From a virus: a stretch of DNA of 22,105 nt. Under the pieces are notes generated by a model, which made no database searches, was not told the DNA's origin, and was given only the letters and a program-made list of their open reading frames with translations. This document shows positions 7,011 to 13,250 of the stretch, piece by piece (position 1 is the stretch's first letter; every line of letters begins with the position of its first letter). The DNA is taken from positions 1 to 22,105 of the IMG/VR virus record IMGVR_UViG_3300022934_000224; one strand, 5' to 3'. The position numbers and the translations under genes were made by a program.

Positions 7011-7190
7011 ATGAACCGATGTGAGTATGAAGAACGACGTAGAGACGTTTATAAGCGCGCGTTCATTGAAAACAAAGAGTCAATGTCTCCCGAAGAATGG
7101 AGAAGCTGGATGCTTTTCTTAACAAACAAGTGGGAGCGGCGAAGTAGGAGAGTCGCATCAGACTGTAAATCTGACCCGAAAGGTGAGTAG
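7011..7190 (+). CDS. Small 59-aa ORF whose 3' end runs through the tRNA gene
   Basis: The ATG at 7011 has GGAG at 6998-7001. The first 40 residues look like a real protein: charged, helical, with SPEEWRSWMLFLTNKW around residues 26-41. From codon 41 on the frame lies inside tRNA-Tyr and ends at 7190 in the tRNA variable/T-arm part. Either a tRNA was inserted into the end of an existing gene and the last 19 codons are tRNA-derived, or the ORF is chance. No family is recognised. The ribosome site and protein-like first part favour a real but remodelled gene. Confidence 0.45.
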   Translation: MNRCEYEERRRDVYKRAFIENKESMSPEEWRSWMLFLTNKWERRSRRVASDCKSDPKGE

Positions 7191-7214
7191 GTTCGATTCC
7201 TACCTCCCACACCA
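7130..7214 (+). tRNA. tRNA-Tyr (anticodon GTA), complete with encoded CCA
   Basis: All arms can be folded. The acceptor is GTGGGAG/CTCCCAC, the D stem GCGA/TCGC, and the anticodon stem TCAGA/TCTGA with loop CTGTAAA (anticodon at 7165-7167). A long variable arm of about 12 bases is present, as in bacterial tRNA-Tyr, and the T arm is GTAGG-TTCGATT-CCTAC. The discriminator A and an encoded CCA (7212-7214) finish the molecule. The G34 anticodon reads both Tyr codons. Phages carry tRNAs to support their own translation or to replace cleaved host tRNAs. No integrase is present, so use as an attachment site is not supported here. Confidence 0.95.
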
Positions 7215-7231
7215 AATATAAGGCACGAAGC

Positions 7232-7378
7232 ATGGCACTGACACTGCAAGCAAAAAACATTCAAAGCTTCCTTAACTGGGTAGAGAACTGCCCATTTGAT
7301 TACGCCATCTCATCGATGCAGGGCGGCTTTATCCACGTCAAGTTTTTCATTCGGGAAACGGAAGGCATTGATCAATGA
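7232..7378 (+). CDS. Hypothetical 48-aa protein
   Basis: The ATG at 7232 is preceded by a weak AAGGCACG at 7220-7227, and the stop overlaps the next start (ATGA at 7375-7378). The protein has an amphipathic N-terminus and a probable beta stretch GGFIHVKFFIRE (residues 31-42). No family is recognised. The ATGA overlap with a neighbour of the same type supports coding. Confidence 0.55.
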   Translation: MALTLQAKNIQSFLNWVENCPFDYAISSMQGGFIHVKFFIRETEGIDQ

Positions 7379-7533
7379 CTTATTACAGAGTCTACGTAAA
7401 AGAAACCAACTTAGTCGTTTACTACGTGGATGCTGATAGCCCTGAAGAAGCCGAAGAAATTTACTGGGACGACTTCAGCTACAAGTACCTCAACTGCGAC
7501 GAGTCCGAAGTAATCGAAGTGGAGGAACAATGA
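7375..7533 (+). CDS. 52-aa acidic protein, possible DpnD/PcfM-like fold
   Basis: The gene overlaps both neighbours by ATGA. The sequence begins MTYYRVYVKET, then a V-x-AD-SPEEAEE block and an acidic end with EVIEVEE. This order of a beta strand, an EEA helix and a final strand resembles small DpnD/PcfM-like proteins, though the match is by eye only. The next gene has the same opening (M-x-YYR, then AD-x-x-DEA), so the two may be tandem relatives. Function unknown. Confidence 0.6.
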   Translation: MTYYRVYVKETNLVVYYVDADSPEEAEEIYWDDFSYKYLNCDESEVIEVEEQ

Positions 7534-7793
7534 ACTACTACCGATTTCACGGCCAGTTTATTACCGACAAGTTTATAGATGTCATTGCCGACAACTACGA
7601 CGAAGCTTTCCGTATTGCCGACAAACATATGCATGAGGCTGTAAGCGATCTGTTAATAACAGACAGGGGGTTAGATTTTTACGAACCAGATATCACTGTT
7701 ACTAACGCCGAAGACAACAAAGAACCCAGCACTGAATGGCCTATAGAGACCGTAGCTGATTGGGCTTTTACTTCAGAGGACTACCCACCATGA
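7530..7793 (+). CDS. 87-aa acidic protein, possible relative of the preceding gene
   Basis: ATGA overlaps tie this gene to both neighbours, and GGAGG at 7521-7525 serves its ATG. It begins MNYYRFHGQF and has an IADNYDEAFRIA helix, matching the preceding 52-aa product in layout. The C-terminus is acidic and Pro-rich. No function is known. It lies in a chain of small genes that carry no replication or structural motif. Confidence 0.7.
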   Translation: MNYYRFHGQFITDKFIDVIADNYDEAFRIADKHMHEAVSDLLITDRGLDFYEPDITVTNAEDNKEPSTEWPIETVADWAFTSEDYPP

Positions 7794-8197
7794 ACATCAA
7801 AACCAACGACGGTAACGTCGTCACACTCGGCAGCAACCCACCTGCCGTACTCAAACTAACCCGCACCATGCTTGAAAAACACATCATTGATGCCAACGCG
7901 TCAGTGCGTGCCTTCGCCAAGCTGCTCGGTATCGACTACGACACCATGAAGCCGGGGGAAAAGCGTGCGGTAGACGCTGAGTTTGTCGAAGGTGACGCAA
8001 CACAGCTCATGTTCTATCGCACCAAGAATCGTGGCGACAAACGCTTTAGCATCTCTGGCATCAAAGCGTTTGCTGATCCAGGTAGCACTGTCGCCATCAC
8101 CTACCGCGTCACCCAAACCGGCGACATCGTGCTGGTTATCAATGTCACCGAAAACCAAGAGTTCACCCCTCTATTACAGGAGCACGGCTATGTCTAA
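7790..8197 (+). CDS. Hypothetical 135-aa protein
   Basis: The start is ATG 7790, overlapping the upstream stop, with AGAGGA at 7774-7779; a longer frame from 7760 would overlap further and lacks a site. The protein has a helical N-terminal half, including SVRAFAKLLGIDYDTMKPGE (residues 43-62), whose layout is weakly reminiscent of a helix-turn-helix. The C-terminal half is beta-rich (GSTVAITYRV, GDIVLVINV). I cannot assign a family. A DNA-binding regulator is only a possibility. Confidence 0.7.
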   Translation: MNIKTNDGNVVTLGSNPPAVLKLTRTMLEKHIIDANASVRAFAKLLGIDYDTMKPGEKRAVDAEFVEGDATQLMFYRTKNRGDKRFSISGIKAFADPGSTVAITYRVTQTGDIVLVINVTENQEFTPLLQEHGYV

Positions 8198-8417
8198 CGA
8201 TCAAGACCCCGAAATCACCATCGAATTCCAGCCTGACGGCGAGATGATGGAAATCATCAAAATCCTGCAAGAAGCACGCATTGAGCTAGAGCAAGCGTCT
8301 GACTCTCTTAATGCAGCCACCAAGACGGTGCTAAATGTTGTTCCCAAAACAGACAAACCCGATGGATTTATATTTGTGGCTGACGCGGAGGATGACAATG
8401 TCCAATCTGAACCATGA
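8190..8417 (+). CDS. Hypothetical acidic 75-aa protein
   Basis: The ATG at 8190 has AGGAG at 8178-8182 and overlaps the upstream stop by eight bases. The product is strongly acidic, with a helix of about 30 residues (MMEIIKILQEARIELEQASD region, residues 13-32) that could form a coiled coil. Nothing identifies a function. A longer frame from 7983 is internal to the previous gene. Confidence 0.65.
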   Translation: MSNDQDPEITIEFQPDGEMMEIIKILQEARIELEQASDSLNAATKTVLNVVPKTDKPDGFIFVADAEDDNVQSEP

Positions 8418-8583
8418 TCCATGGACCAAGCTGACTGATATGGCAGCAGCTCGCGTGGAAATGCTCGTCCGTTTCGAAAACAGGCGAGCTGTGCAGCAGT
8501 TCATCACCGAGCTGTGCAACAACACCGCCAACAAGCGGGATGTGTTGGTGAAGTTTCTAACCGATTCAAGCAAAAAGGAGTGA
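8398..8583 (+). CDS. Hypothetical 61-aa helical protein
   Basis: GGAGG at 8387-8391 sets the start at ATG 8398 rather than 8392 or the longer frame at 8335. The protein is helical, with an MAAARVEMLVRFENRRAVQQ stretch (residues 14-33), and ends SSKKE. It overlaps the preceding gene by 20 bases. The final codons contain AAAAAGGAG for the next gene. No family is recognised. Confidence 0.6.
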   Translation: MSNLNHDPWTKLTDMAAARVEMLVRFENRRAVQQFITELCNNTANKRDVLVKFLTDSSKKE

Positions 8584-8608
8584 CTTATGTTATTAGCGGG
8601 ACTAATTG
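8580..8608 (+). promoter_or_regulatory. Promoter-operator copy 7, overlapping a start codon
   Basis: GTGACT at 8580-8585 lies 17 bp before TAATTG at 8603-8608. The perfect palindrome ATTAG-CGGGA-CTAAT covers 8592-8606. The upstream half shares GTGACT and GTTATTAG with copy 4. Unlike the others it spans the ATG at 8587, so a bound protein might also affect the gene it overlaps. A transcript from it would begin inside that gene and serve the genes from 8889 on. Confidence 0.5.
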
Positions 8609-8892
8609 CTGCTGCTGGCATGCTGTTTCTGTTGTTCAAATTCGGTGTCCGCAAGATCATCAACTACGACATTTATGTCGATCTGTTCGTCACCGTGCTG
8701 CTCATGTTCCTGCTCGCTGGCACCTTCAGCGGCATGATGGCAGCACTCACAGCGGGCACCATCGTCAGCGTGCTGTTGTTCTTCATGAAGCGAACCATGC
8801 GCCATGAATCATACGGCATGATCAAGACCGACAAGTTTCCCTACCGCAAGCTCGGCTGGCGCACTCACGATCCAAAGGGAGTGTCGTCGTGA
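8587..8892 (+). CDS. Hypothetical 101-aa membrane protein
   Basis: Hydrophobic segments lie at about residues 2-18, 29-45 and 47-66, separated by short polar links, and the C-terminus is basic and soluble. AAAAAGGAG (8572-8580) serves the ATG at 8587. The promoter-operator copy lies over the first codons; if transcription starts there, Met12 at 8620 would be the next start. The stop overlaps the next GTG start. It may be a phage membrane protein of early function; a holin is possible but unsupported. Confidence 0.7.
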   Translation: MLLAGLIAAAGMLFLLFKFGVRKIINYDIYVDLFVTVLLMFLLAGTFSGMMAALTAGTIVSVLLFFMKRTMRHESYGMIKTDKFPYRKLGWRTHDPKGVSS

Positions 8893-9071
8893 ACGAACGC
8901 AAACACATTTGGCAATGCCAGCAGTTATCCAGTGACGGCACATGGAGAAACATGTTGCTGAAACCTAGCCCCAAGAAAACTGCGATGGACAAAAAAATGT
9001 GGCTGATCAGACACCACAAAATGACCAGCCATACACGCGTTGTAGATGTGACCAAAGAGGCTGCGTCATGA
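8889..9071 (+). CDS. Hypothetical basic 60-aa protein (GTG start)
   Basis: The start is GTG at 8889, overlapping the previous stop, with AGGGAG at 8877-8882. The stop overlaps the next ATG (ATGA at 9068-9071). The product is basic, with IWQCQQLSSDGTW near the N-terminus and many Lys, His and Met; it could bind nucleic acid. No family is recognised. Confidence 0.6.
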   Translation: MNERKHIWQCQQLSSDGTWRNMLLKPSPKKTAMDKKMWLIRHHKMTSHTRVVDVTKEAAS

Positions 9072-9346
9072 CAACTGACATCACCAAACTCCTACTCCAA
9101 CAAATCAAAGACCACACGGAGGCATATGCCATGCTGCTTGATACTGCCGAGGGTCGCATGCCCTGTCGCATTTCAGACGACCCTTCTTACGATTACTCCC
9201 ACTGGCACGACAGGACGGGGCCGTATGCAGAGCAGGAAGAGGAAGACTGCTTCGACGCTTACCGCGAGCAACGTGATCGTGCCCAGCCCCCCGAGCATGA
9301 CCCCAACGAACCTGATGACTACGAAAGTAAGTCACACGGCTATTAG
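9068..9346 (+). CDS. Hypothetical acidic 92-aa protein
   Basis: The ATG at 9068 overlaps the preceding stop; the longer frame from 8999 lies within the previous gene. After a helical N-terminus (LLLQQIKDHTEAYAMLLDTA) the sequence is very acidic and rich in Tyr, His and Pro, and looks disordered. The stop is followed directly by TTAGGAGG for the next gene. Function unknown. Confidence 0.65.
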   Translation: MTTDITKLLLQQIKDHTEAYAMLLDTAEGRMPCRISDDPSYDYSHWHDRTGPYAEQEEEDCFDAYREQRDRAQPPEHDPNEPDDYESKSHGY

Positions 9347-9356
9347 GAGGAACCGT

Positions 9357-9551
9357 ATGAGTGATCTCCAACACCACCTATGCAAGCAAGACCCAGACGT
9401 GGACTACAGCTGGGAAGAGTACGACGCGCGCGGCATTTATTTGTGCCGTGTTTGTACTAAATGCGTCAAAACCAAGCTTGCTATGTACCGGCGCGACGTA
9501 CTGACCGACTCAAACTATCACGCCGACGAGCCAATTGAGGAGGAAGCATGA
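9357..9551 (+). CDS. 64-aa Cys-motif phage protein
   Basis: TTAGGAGGAA before ATG 9357 is one of the best ribosome sites in the window. The core YDARGIYLCRVCTKC (residues 23-37) carries CxxCxxC, followed by a KLAMYRRDVL stretch and an acidic end. I recognise this pattern (YDARGI-L-C-x-x-C-x-x-C, then YR-x-x-VL) from small uncharacterised proteins common in phages. The three Cys plus C9 or a His could hold zinc. The stop overlaps the next ATG. Confidence 0.75.
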   Translation: MSDLQHHLCKQDPDVDYSWEEYDARGIYLCRVCTKCVKTKLAMYRRDVLTDSNYHADEPIEEEA

Positions 9552-9715
9552 GCGAAAAGAAATGCTGCAAATGGTGCGAAGACCCAATTGAGTCGCACGA
9601 AGAAACCCAGCGCTGTGAACACGGCGACCTTTACCACCAAGACTGCCACTACGACATGCTCTGTGAGTACCGACAGGAGCAGTTCATGAAACATGCACCA
9701 GACAACATGGGATAG
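9548..9715 (+). CDS. 55-aa Cys/His-rich protein, likely zinc-binding
   Basis: The ATG at 9548 overlaps the preceding stop, with GAGGAGGAAG at 9537-9546. Cys and His are arranged as CC-x-x-C (6, 7, 10), C23, H25, H30, C33, H34 and C39, resembling a compact RING/treble-clef-like zinc site. It directly follows another Cys-motif gene. Function is unknown; a DNA- or protein-binding adaptor is possible. Confidence 0.65.
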   Translation: MSEKKCCKWCEDPIESHEETQRCEHGDLYHQDCHYDMLCEYRQEQFMKHAPDNMG

Positions 9716-9720
9716 GAGAC

Positions 9721-9909
9721 ATGATCAAAACCCGTCAAGAAATTATTTTGTGGTGCATGAAGCATCTGCAACATCACCTACTGCACACAGCAACCGACGC
9801 CGAACCCCGATTTTACATTCAGATAGACCCTGCGGAACTTACGCAGGTGCTGTCTGTTTTATCCAACGAGCAGTTCTCAAGAGGAGACACATATGAGCAT
9901 GACAATTAG
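9721..9909 (+). CDS. Hypothetical 62-aa protein
   Basis: ATAGGAGAC at 9713-9720 serves the ATG at 9721. The protein begins with a helix (IKTRQEIILWCMKHLQHHLL) and continues with a strand and helix up to LSVLSNEQF. It overlaps the AAA ATPase gene by 17 bases and carries that gene's AGAGGAG in its last codons. The tight link suggests co-translation with the ATPase, but the function is unknown. Confidence 0.65.
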   Translation: MIKTRQEIILWCMKHLQHHLLHTATDAEPRFYIQIDPAELTQVLSVLSNEQFSRGDTYEHDN

Positions 9910-10894
9910 ACCCAGCCAACTGCCTGCAGAAATAGCAGCATGCGCCACGGCTAATCTTTCCATGATGATCTGGGGTGCACCCGGTATCGGCAAATCCGAG
10001 ATGGTGTATCAATACGCCAAGTCACAGAACGCCAAGCTGTACGAAATCCGTGCCAACTTGTTTGACCCAGTCGACGTTCGCGGTGGTCTCAAAGTTGTCG
10101 AACAGGTAGATGGTTCGTACCGCACCCGATACGGCGTGCCTGAAGATTACCCTGATACCAACTATCCAGGTACTGTCGTGCTCTTTATCGACGACTTGAC
10201 ACACGCACCCAAAGCGACACAGAACGCATTGCTTCAGCTGCTATTAATGAAGCGCATCGGCACTTATGAATTACCAGCTAATACGATCATTATCGCTGCA
10301 GGTAACCGGACATACGACCGCGCTGGTGCTAACGACATGGGTCAAGCAGTTGCAGATCGCTTCGACCACTATACTGTCGAGCCACACATTGACGACTTCT
10401 GCGTGCACGCATACCAAATCGGTTGTGATCCGTCGATTCCGTCGTTTTTACGTTACCGACCTAATCTGCTACACGACGCAGATACGCAGGAAAAAGCGTT
10501 TCCAACACCCCGTAGCTGGATTCGACTCAACCAAAAGTTGCCACATCTTGCTGACGAGTTCCACGGCATTGCAGCCAGCATTGGCGACGGTGCAGCTGGT
10601 GAGTTCATTGCACACCGCAAGATTTTCCACGAGTTGCCTGACATTGATCAGATTATTCGCAGCCCCGGCAGTGTGCGTGTCCCAACGTCAGCATCTACTT
10701 TGTATGCCGTCGCTGGTGCTCTGTCTGCTCGTGCAAACCAGCAAGATATCAAGCCAATTGTGACGTACTTACGTCGTTTGCCGCCTGAGTATCAGGTTGT
10801 TGCAGTCAAAGACATCATCGGCAAAGACCGTTCACTTATTACCGACCCAGCTGTTCAAAGCTGGACTACCGATAACGCATCCATCGTATTCTAA
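9893..10894 (+). CDS. MoxR-type AAA+ ATPase
   Basis: This 333-aa protein has Walker A GAPGIGKS at residues 28-35, Walker B VVLFIDDL at 95-102 (DD in place of the more common DE), sensor 1 AAGN at 135-138 and an arginine-finger candidate R156 in ADRFDH. The layout is that of MoxR/AAA_5 ATPases, which act as hexameric chaperone-like remodelers, usually with a VWA-domain partner. That partner is present two genes downstream, with one unknown gene between. The start is ATG 9893 with AGAGGAG at 9880-9886. Such pairs are recurrent in bacteria and phages, but their targets in phages are not established. Family sure, target unknown. Confidence 0.88.
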   Translation: MSMTIRPSQLPAEIAACATANLSMMIWGAPGIGKSEMVYQYAKSQNAKLYEIRANLFDPVDVRGGLKVVEQVDGSYRTRYGVPEDYPDTNYPGTVVLFIDDLTHAPKATQNALLQLLLMKRIGTYELPANTIIIAAGNRTYDRAGANDMGQAVADRFDHYTVEPHIDDFCVHAYQIGCDPSIPSFLRYRPNLLHDADTQEKAFPTPRSWIRLNQKLPHLADEFHGIAASIGDGAAGEFIAHRKIFHELPDIDQIIRSPGSVRVPTSASTLYAVAGALSARANQQDIKPIVTYLRRLPPEYQVVAVKDIIGKDRSLITDPAVQSWTTDNASIVF

Positions 10895-10904
10895 GGAGAC
10901 CACT

Positions 10905-11567
10905 ATGGGTTCAGTAAGACTTACCAAAGATCGTCAAAACCGTATTCATCGCAAAGCTATTAAAGCATTTGAACTAGCCAATCCGCAGCCAATGCTTTCA
11001 GCAGAGATCAAAGATCTCATTTGGCAAGGTGCATACGGAGACCCTATCCAGGTTGCTTGTCGTCAATTTGTCGAAGACAACCGTACTGGATTAAAGGATC
11101 GTCGAATCCACGTCAGTCGCGTTGAAACTGACAGAGTCAATTACAAATTTCAACTTGACGGCAAAGAGTGTGGGATAGAGTTTCATTGGCCCACAGAAAG
11201 AAAGTTGTTTTGCGGGCGGAATAATTATTTACACGCTCTGCGCCGTAGCAGCCTTGGTGGTAACTCTGAGGAAGACAACGCCAAAATCGAAGAAGCAGTT
11301 AAAGACTGCGTAACACAACGCGATCAGTTAACAGAACGTTATAACAAGTTCTACAGTCAAACCGCAAAGCTTCTATCAGAATGCAACACACTCAAACAGC
11401 TGCTGGAATCGTGGCCTGCTGCAAAAGAGTTTGTTGACTCTGATGATATTCGTCAAATGCACGAGAAAATCACGCGCAAACAAGCTGCAAAACGACGCGT
11501 CGATACGTCAGGCGTCGACATTGACTCCCTAAACCAAGTAGTACTCACATCCAAACTGGTGGCATAG
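10905..11567 (+). CDS. Hypothetical 220-aa protein within the AAA/VWA cassette
   Basis: AAGGAG at 10893-10898 sets the start at ATG 10905, ten bases after the ATPase stop. The N-terminus is basic (RLTKDRQNRIHRKAI, residues 5-19). A probable beta region around 70-110 holds a lone ECGIEFHWP. From about residue 125 the protein is a long charged helix or coiled coil (DNAKIEEAVKDCVTQRDQLT onward) that ends basic. A phage family named Nmad5 (putative nucleotide-modification associated) opens in a similar way, but I cannot confirm that. The next gene begins two bases after its stop, so the three genes form one cassette and this protein may be the substrate, adaptor or a third subunit. Confidence 0.75.
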   Translation: MGSVRLTKDRQNRIHRKAIKAFELANPQPMLSAEIKDLIWQGAYGDPIQVACRQFVEDNRTGLKDRRIHVSRVETDRVNYKFQLDGKECGIEFHWPTERKLFCGRNNYLHALRRSSLGGNSEEDNAKIEEAVKDCVTQRDQLTERYNKFYSQTAKLLSECNTLKQLLESWPAAKEFVDSDDIRQMHEKITRKQAAKRRVDTSGVDIDSLNQVVLTSKLVA

Positions 11568-11568
11568 C

Positions 11569-12684
11569 ATGGAATATTCACCTACTTACAAAGCTGTCAC
11601 CAGCGCACGGTCGCAGCTTATCCTCAACGAGCCGTTTTTCGGCGTGCTCAGTCTCAAGCTAAAAATTCGTGAACTAGACGAATGCAAGACAGCATCTACT
11701 GATGGCACACACTTAGACTTCAACCCTAAATTTGTCGAAAAGCAGGACGCGTCGCAGCTATTAGGCCTCATTGCACACGAAGTACTGCACTGCGCTAACA
11801 CCCACATGACTCGCCGCAACGGACGTGATCCAGACCGTTGGAACATTGCGTGCGACCATGCGATTAACCACATTCTGCTCGACTGTGGTTTTGTGTTACC
11901 TGACGGGGGTTTACATGATCCGCAGTATCGCGACATGTCAGCCGAAGCAATCTACGAGTTGCTGCCCGAAGATGCAGGTGATCCATGTAAATGGGGCCAT
12001 GTAACAGATGCAGACAACAGTGCCATTGACGTTGATGCAGGTCAGCTCGAAGTTGATTGGACGCTTGCAGTCCAACAAGCTGCTGAAATTGCACGGCAAG
12101 CTGGCAAATTACCGGGAGCAATCGAACGTCTTGTTGACAAGTTAGGCAAAGCCACCATCGATTTTCGTGATCATCTGTGGCCTTTCTTTGCAGCGACAAC
12201 CAAAAACGACTTCACATGGCGACGCCCGCACCGTGCTTATATCAGCGAAGACGAATATTTTCCGTCAATGTATGACGAAGGACCGGGCACATATGTTGTT
12301 GCCATGGACACATCTGGGTCGACTCACAGACAGATCCACAAGTTTCTGTCAGAGATCGTTGCTATCCACAATGACATGCGTCCCGAGCGTATGGTGTTTA
12401 TCCAATGTGACACTCAAGTAGACGAAGCACGCATTGTTGATGTGACTGCAGACGAAGAGCTAACCCAAGACATTCTCAACGTGGGCGGCGGTGGTGGTAC
12501 GCTGTTTCAGCCTGTCTTTGACTGGGTAACCGATCAACACATCGAACCGGAAGGCATGGTCTTTTTTACAGATTTGTGCCCTGCCGATGAGTTTCCAGAC
12601 GAACCACCCTACCCTGTTATTTGGGTTTCCACTGACGCAAGTGAGGAAGCGCCGTGGGGAATTACCACTTATTTGTTGCACTAA
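11569..12684 (+). CDS. Metallopeptidase-like / VWA domain protein (DUF2201 type), MoxR partner
   Basis: The N-terminal half of this 371-aa protein carries HEVLH at residues 70-74, a zinc-peptidase HExxH motif, followed by WNIACDHAINHIL (91-103), which supplies further ligands as in this family. The C-terminal half is a VWA-like domain with the MIDAS motif DTSGS at 247-251, the T311 site after GGGGG, and FFTD ending at D335. The order metallopeptidase-VWA is that of DUF2201-type proteins found beside MoxR ATPases. The likely role is to recruit a target through VWA to the ATPase and perhaps cleave it; the target is unknown. A promoter-operator copy begins inside its final codons and continues past the stop. 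Confidence 0.88.
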   Translation: MEYSPTYKAVTSARSQLILNEPFFGVLSLKLKIRELDECKTASTDGTHLDFNPKFVEKQDASQLLGLIAHEVLHCANTHMTRRNGRDPDRWNIACDHAINHILLDCGFVLPDGGLHDPQYRDMSAEAIYELLPEDAGDPCKWGHVTDADNSAIDVDAGQLEVDWTLAVQQAAEIARQAGKLPGAIERLVDKLGKATIDFRDHLWPFFAATTKNDFTWRRPHRAYISEDEYFPSMYDEGPGTYVVAMDTSGSTHRQIHKFLSEIVAIHNDMRPERMVFIQCDTQVDEARIVDVTADEELTQDILNVGGGGGTLFQPVFDWVTDQHIEPEGMVFFTDLCPADEFPDEPPYPVIWVSTDASEEAPWGITTYLLH

Positions 12685-12704
12685 ATAATTAGTGGGGCTA
12701 ATAT
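12676..12704 (+). promoter_or_regulatory. Promoter-operator copy 3 before the polymerase operon
   Basis: TTGCAC at 12676-12681 lies 17 bp before TAATAT at 12699-12704. The perfect palindrome ATTAG-TGGGG-CTAAT covers 12688-12702. The first gene starts at 12728, and DNA polymerase and the CsrA-like gene follow in the same unit. Confidence 0.65.
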
Positions 12705-12727
12705 CGAAATGCACTGGGGGCAAAAGA

Positions 12728-13117
12728 ATGAACTCTGTCGTGAGCACGAAGCTTTTAGATAACAACTCTCCACGAGACTTTACCGAGTCACTAGGCAAGG
12801 TTATTTACGTTAACAAAATGCATGTCTCACCCACCGATTGGGGGTGGATATCACCTGCTGATGCCGATTCGGCATGGAAAAAAGTACCGAGAGAAGATAC
12901 TGAATATCTAGGACAGATCGTCAGAGAAGGTTGTTCGTTTGCATATGCATCACTGTTGCAGGTCTGTGATCGCAACAACATCGACTGGATACATTTTTCA
13001 AATGAACACCGAAAAATTAGAGGGCTTACTGTATTTGACGATGCCTGGAGACAGCCCGACTTTGAGGGCGACACCAGCAAAACAGGAAGCAAGCAGACAG
13101 ATCGCCAAAGATATTGA
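12728..13117 (+). CDS. Hypothetical 129-aa protein
   Basis: The ATG at 12728 has GGGGGC at 12716-12721; a longer frame from GTG 12692 would start inside the promoter. The protein is soluble, with aromatic residues in WGWISPADADSAW (residues 38-50) and DNNIDWIHF-like spacing further on. I do not recognise it. As first gene of the polymerase operon it could be an accessory replication protein, but the sequence gives no motif. Its last 77 bases overlap the next frame. Confidence 0.7.
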   Translation: MNSVVSTKLLDNNSPRDFTESLGKVIYVNKMHVSPTDWGWISPADADSAWKKVPREDTEYLGQIVREGCSFAYASLLQVCDRNNIDWIHFSNEHRKIRGLTVFDDAWRQPDFEGDTSKTGSKQTDRQRY

Positions 13118-13250
13118 CGATTTTTTAGCGCGCGGCGGCACGATTACTCGATTACCTCCAGCAGCAAGTGCTTGGAATGAAGACGCCGTGCAATTTATGC
13201 CAAACAAGATGCGAGGTAAACCAAGTGAGCAAGATGCTCCTGACTCTTGA
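13041..13250 (+). CDS. Small phage protein with FLARGGTITRLPP motif
   Basis: The conserved-looking core is RQIAKDIDDFLARGG, then TITRLPP (13098-13163). A short helix ending in F-L-x-x-G-G-x-I-x-x-L is common in small uncharacterised phage proteins. The start is uncertain: ATG 13002, ATG 13041 and TTG 13062 are in frame, and only TTG 13062 has a GGAG at a tolerable distance (13046-13049). All overlap the previous gene. The end overlaps the polymerase start by 26 bases, and this gene contains the polymerase ribosome site. Function unknown. Confidence 0.6.
   Translation: MPGDSPTLRATPAKQEASRQIAKDIDDFLARGGTITRLPPAASAWNEDAVQFMPNKMRGKPSEQDAPDS

Noticed and set aside
6996-7013. Clusters of CATG/ATGAA words before several genes (also near 5222-5263 and 5681-5705)
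   Set aside because: They recur upstream of genes but with no fixed spacing or shared longer unit, so low complexity around start codons explains them as well.
7130-7214. tRNA-Tyr as an integration site
   Set aside because: No integrase and no second copy of the tRNA end is visible.
7049-7264. Minus-strand ORFs with a VGGRNRTYSPFGSDLQSDAT-like product
   Set aside because: They are antisense reading of the tRNA-Tyr gene, a familiar false protein in databases.
13016-13030. ATTAG-N5-TTACT resembling the palindrome
   Set aside because: It lies inside a gene and the right arm matches poorly.
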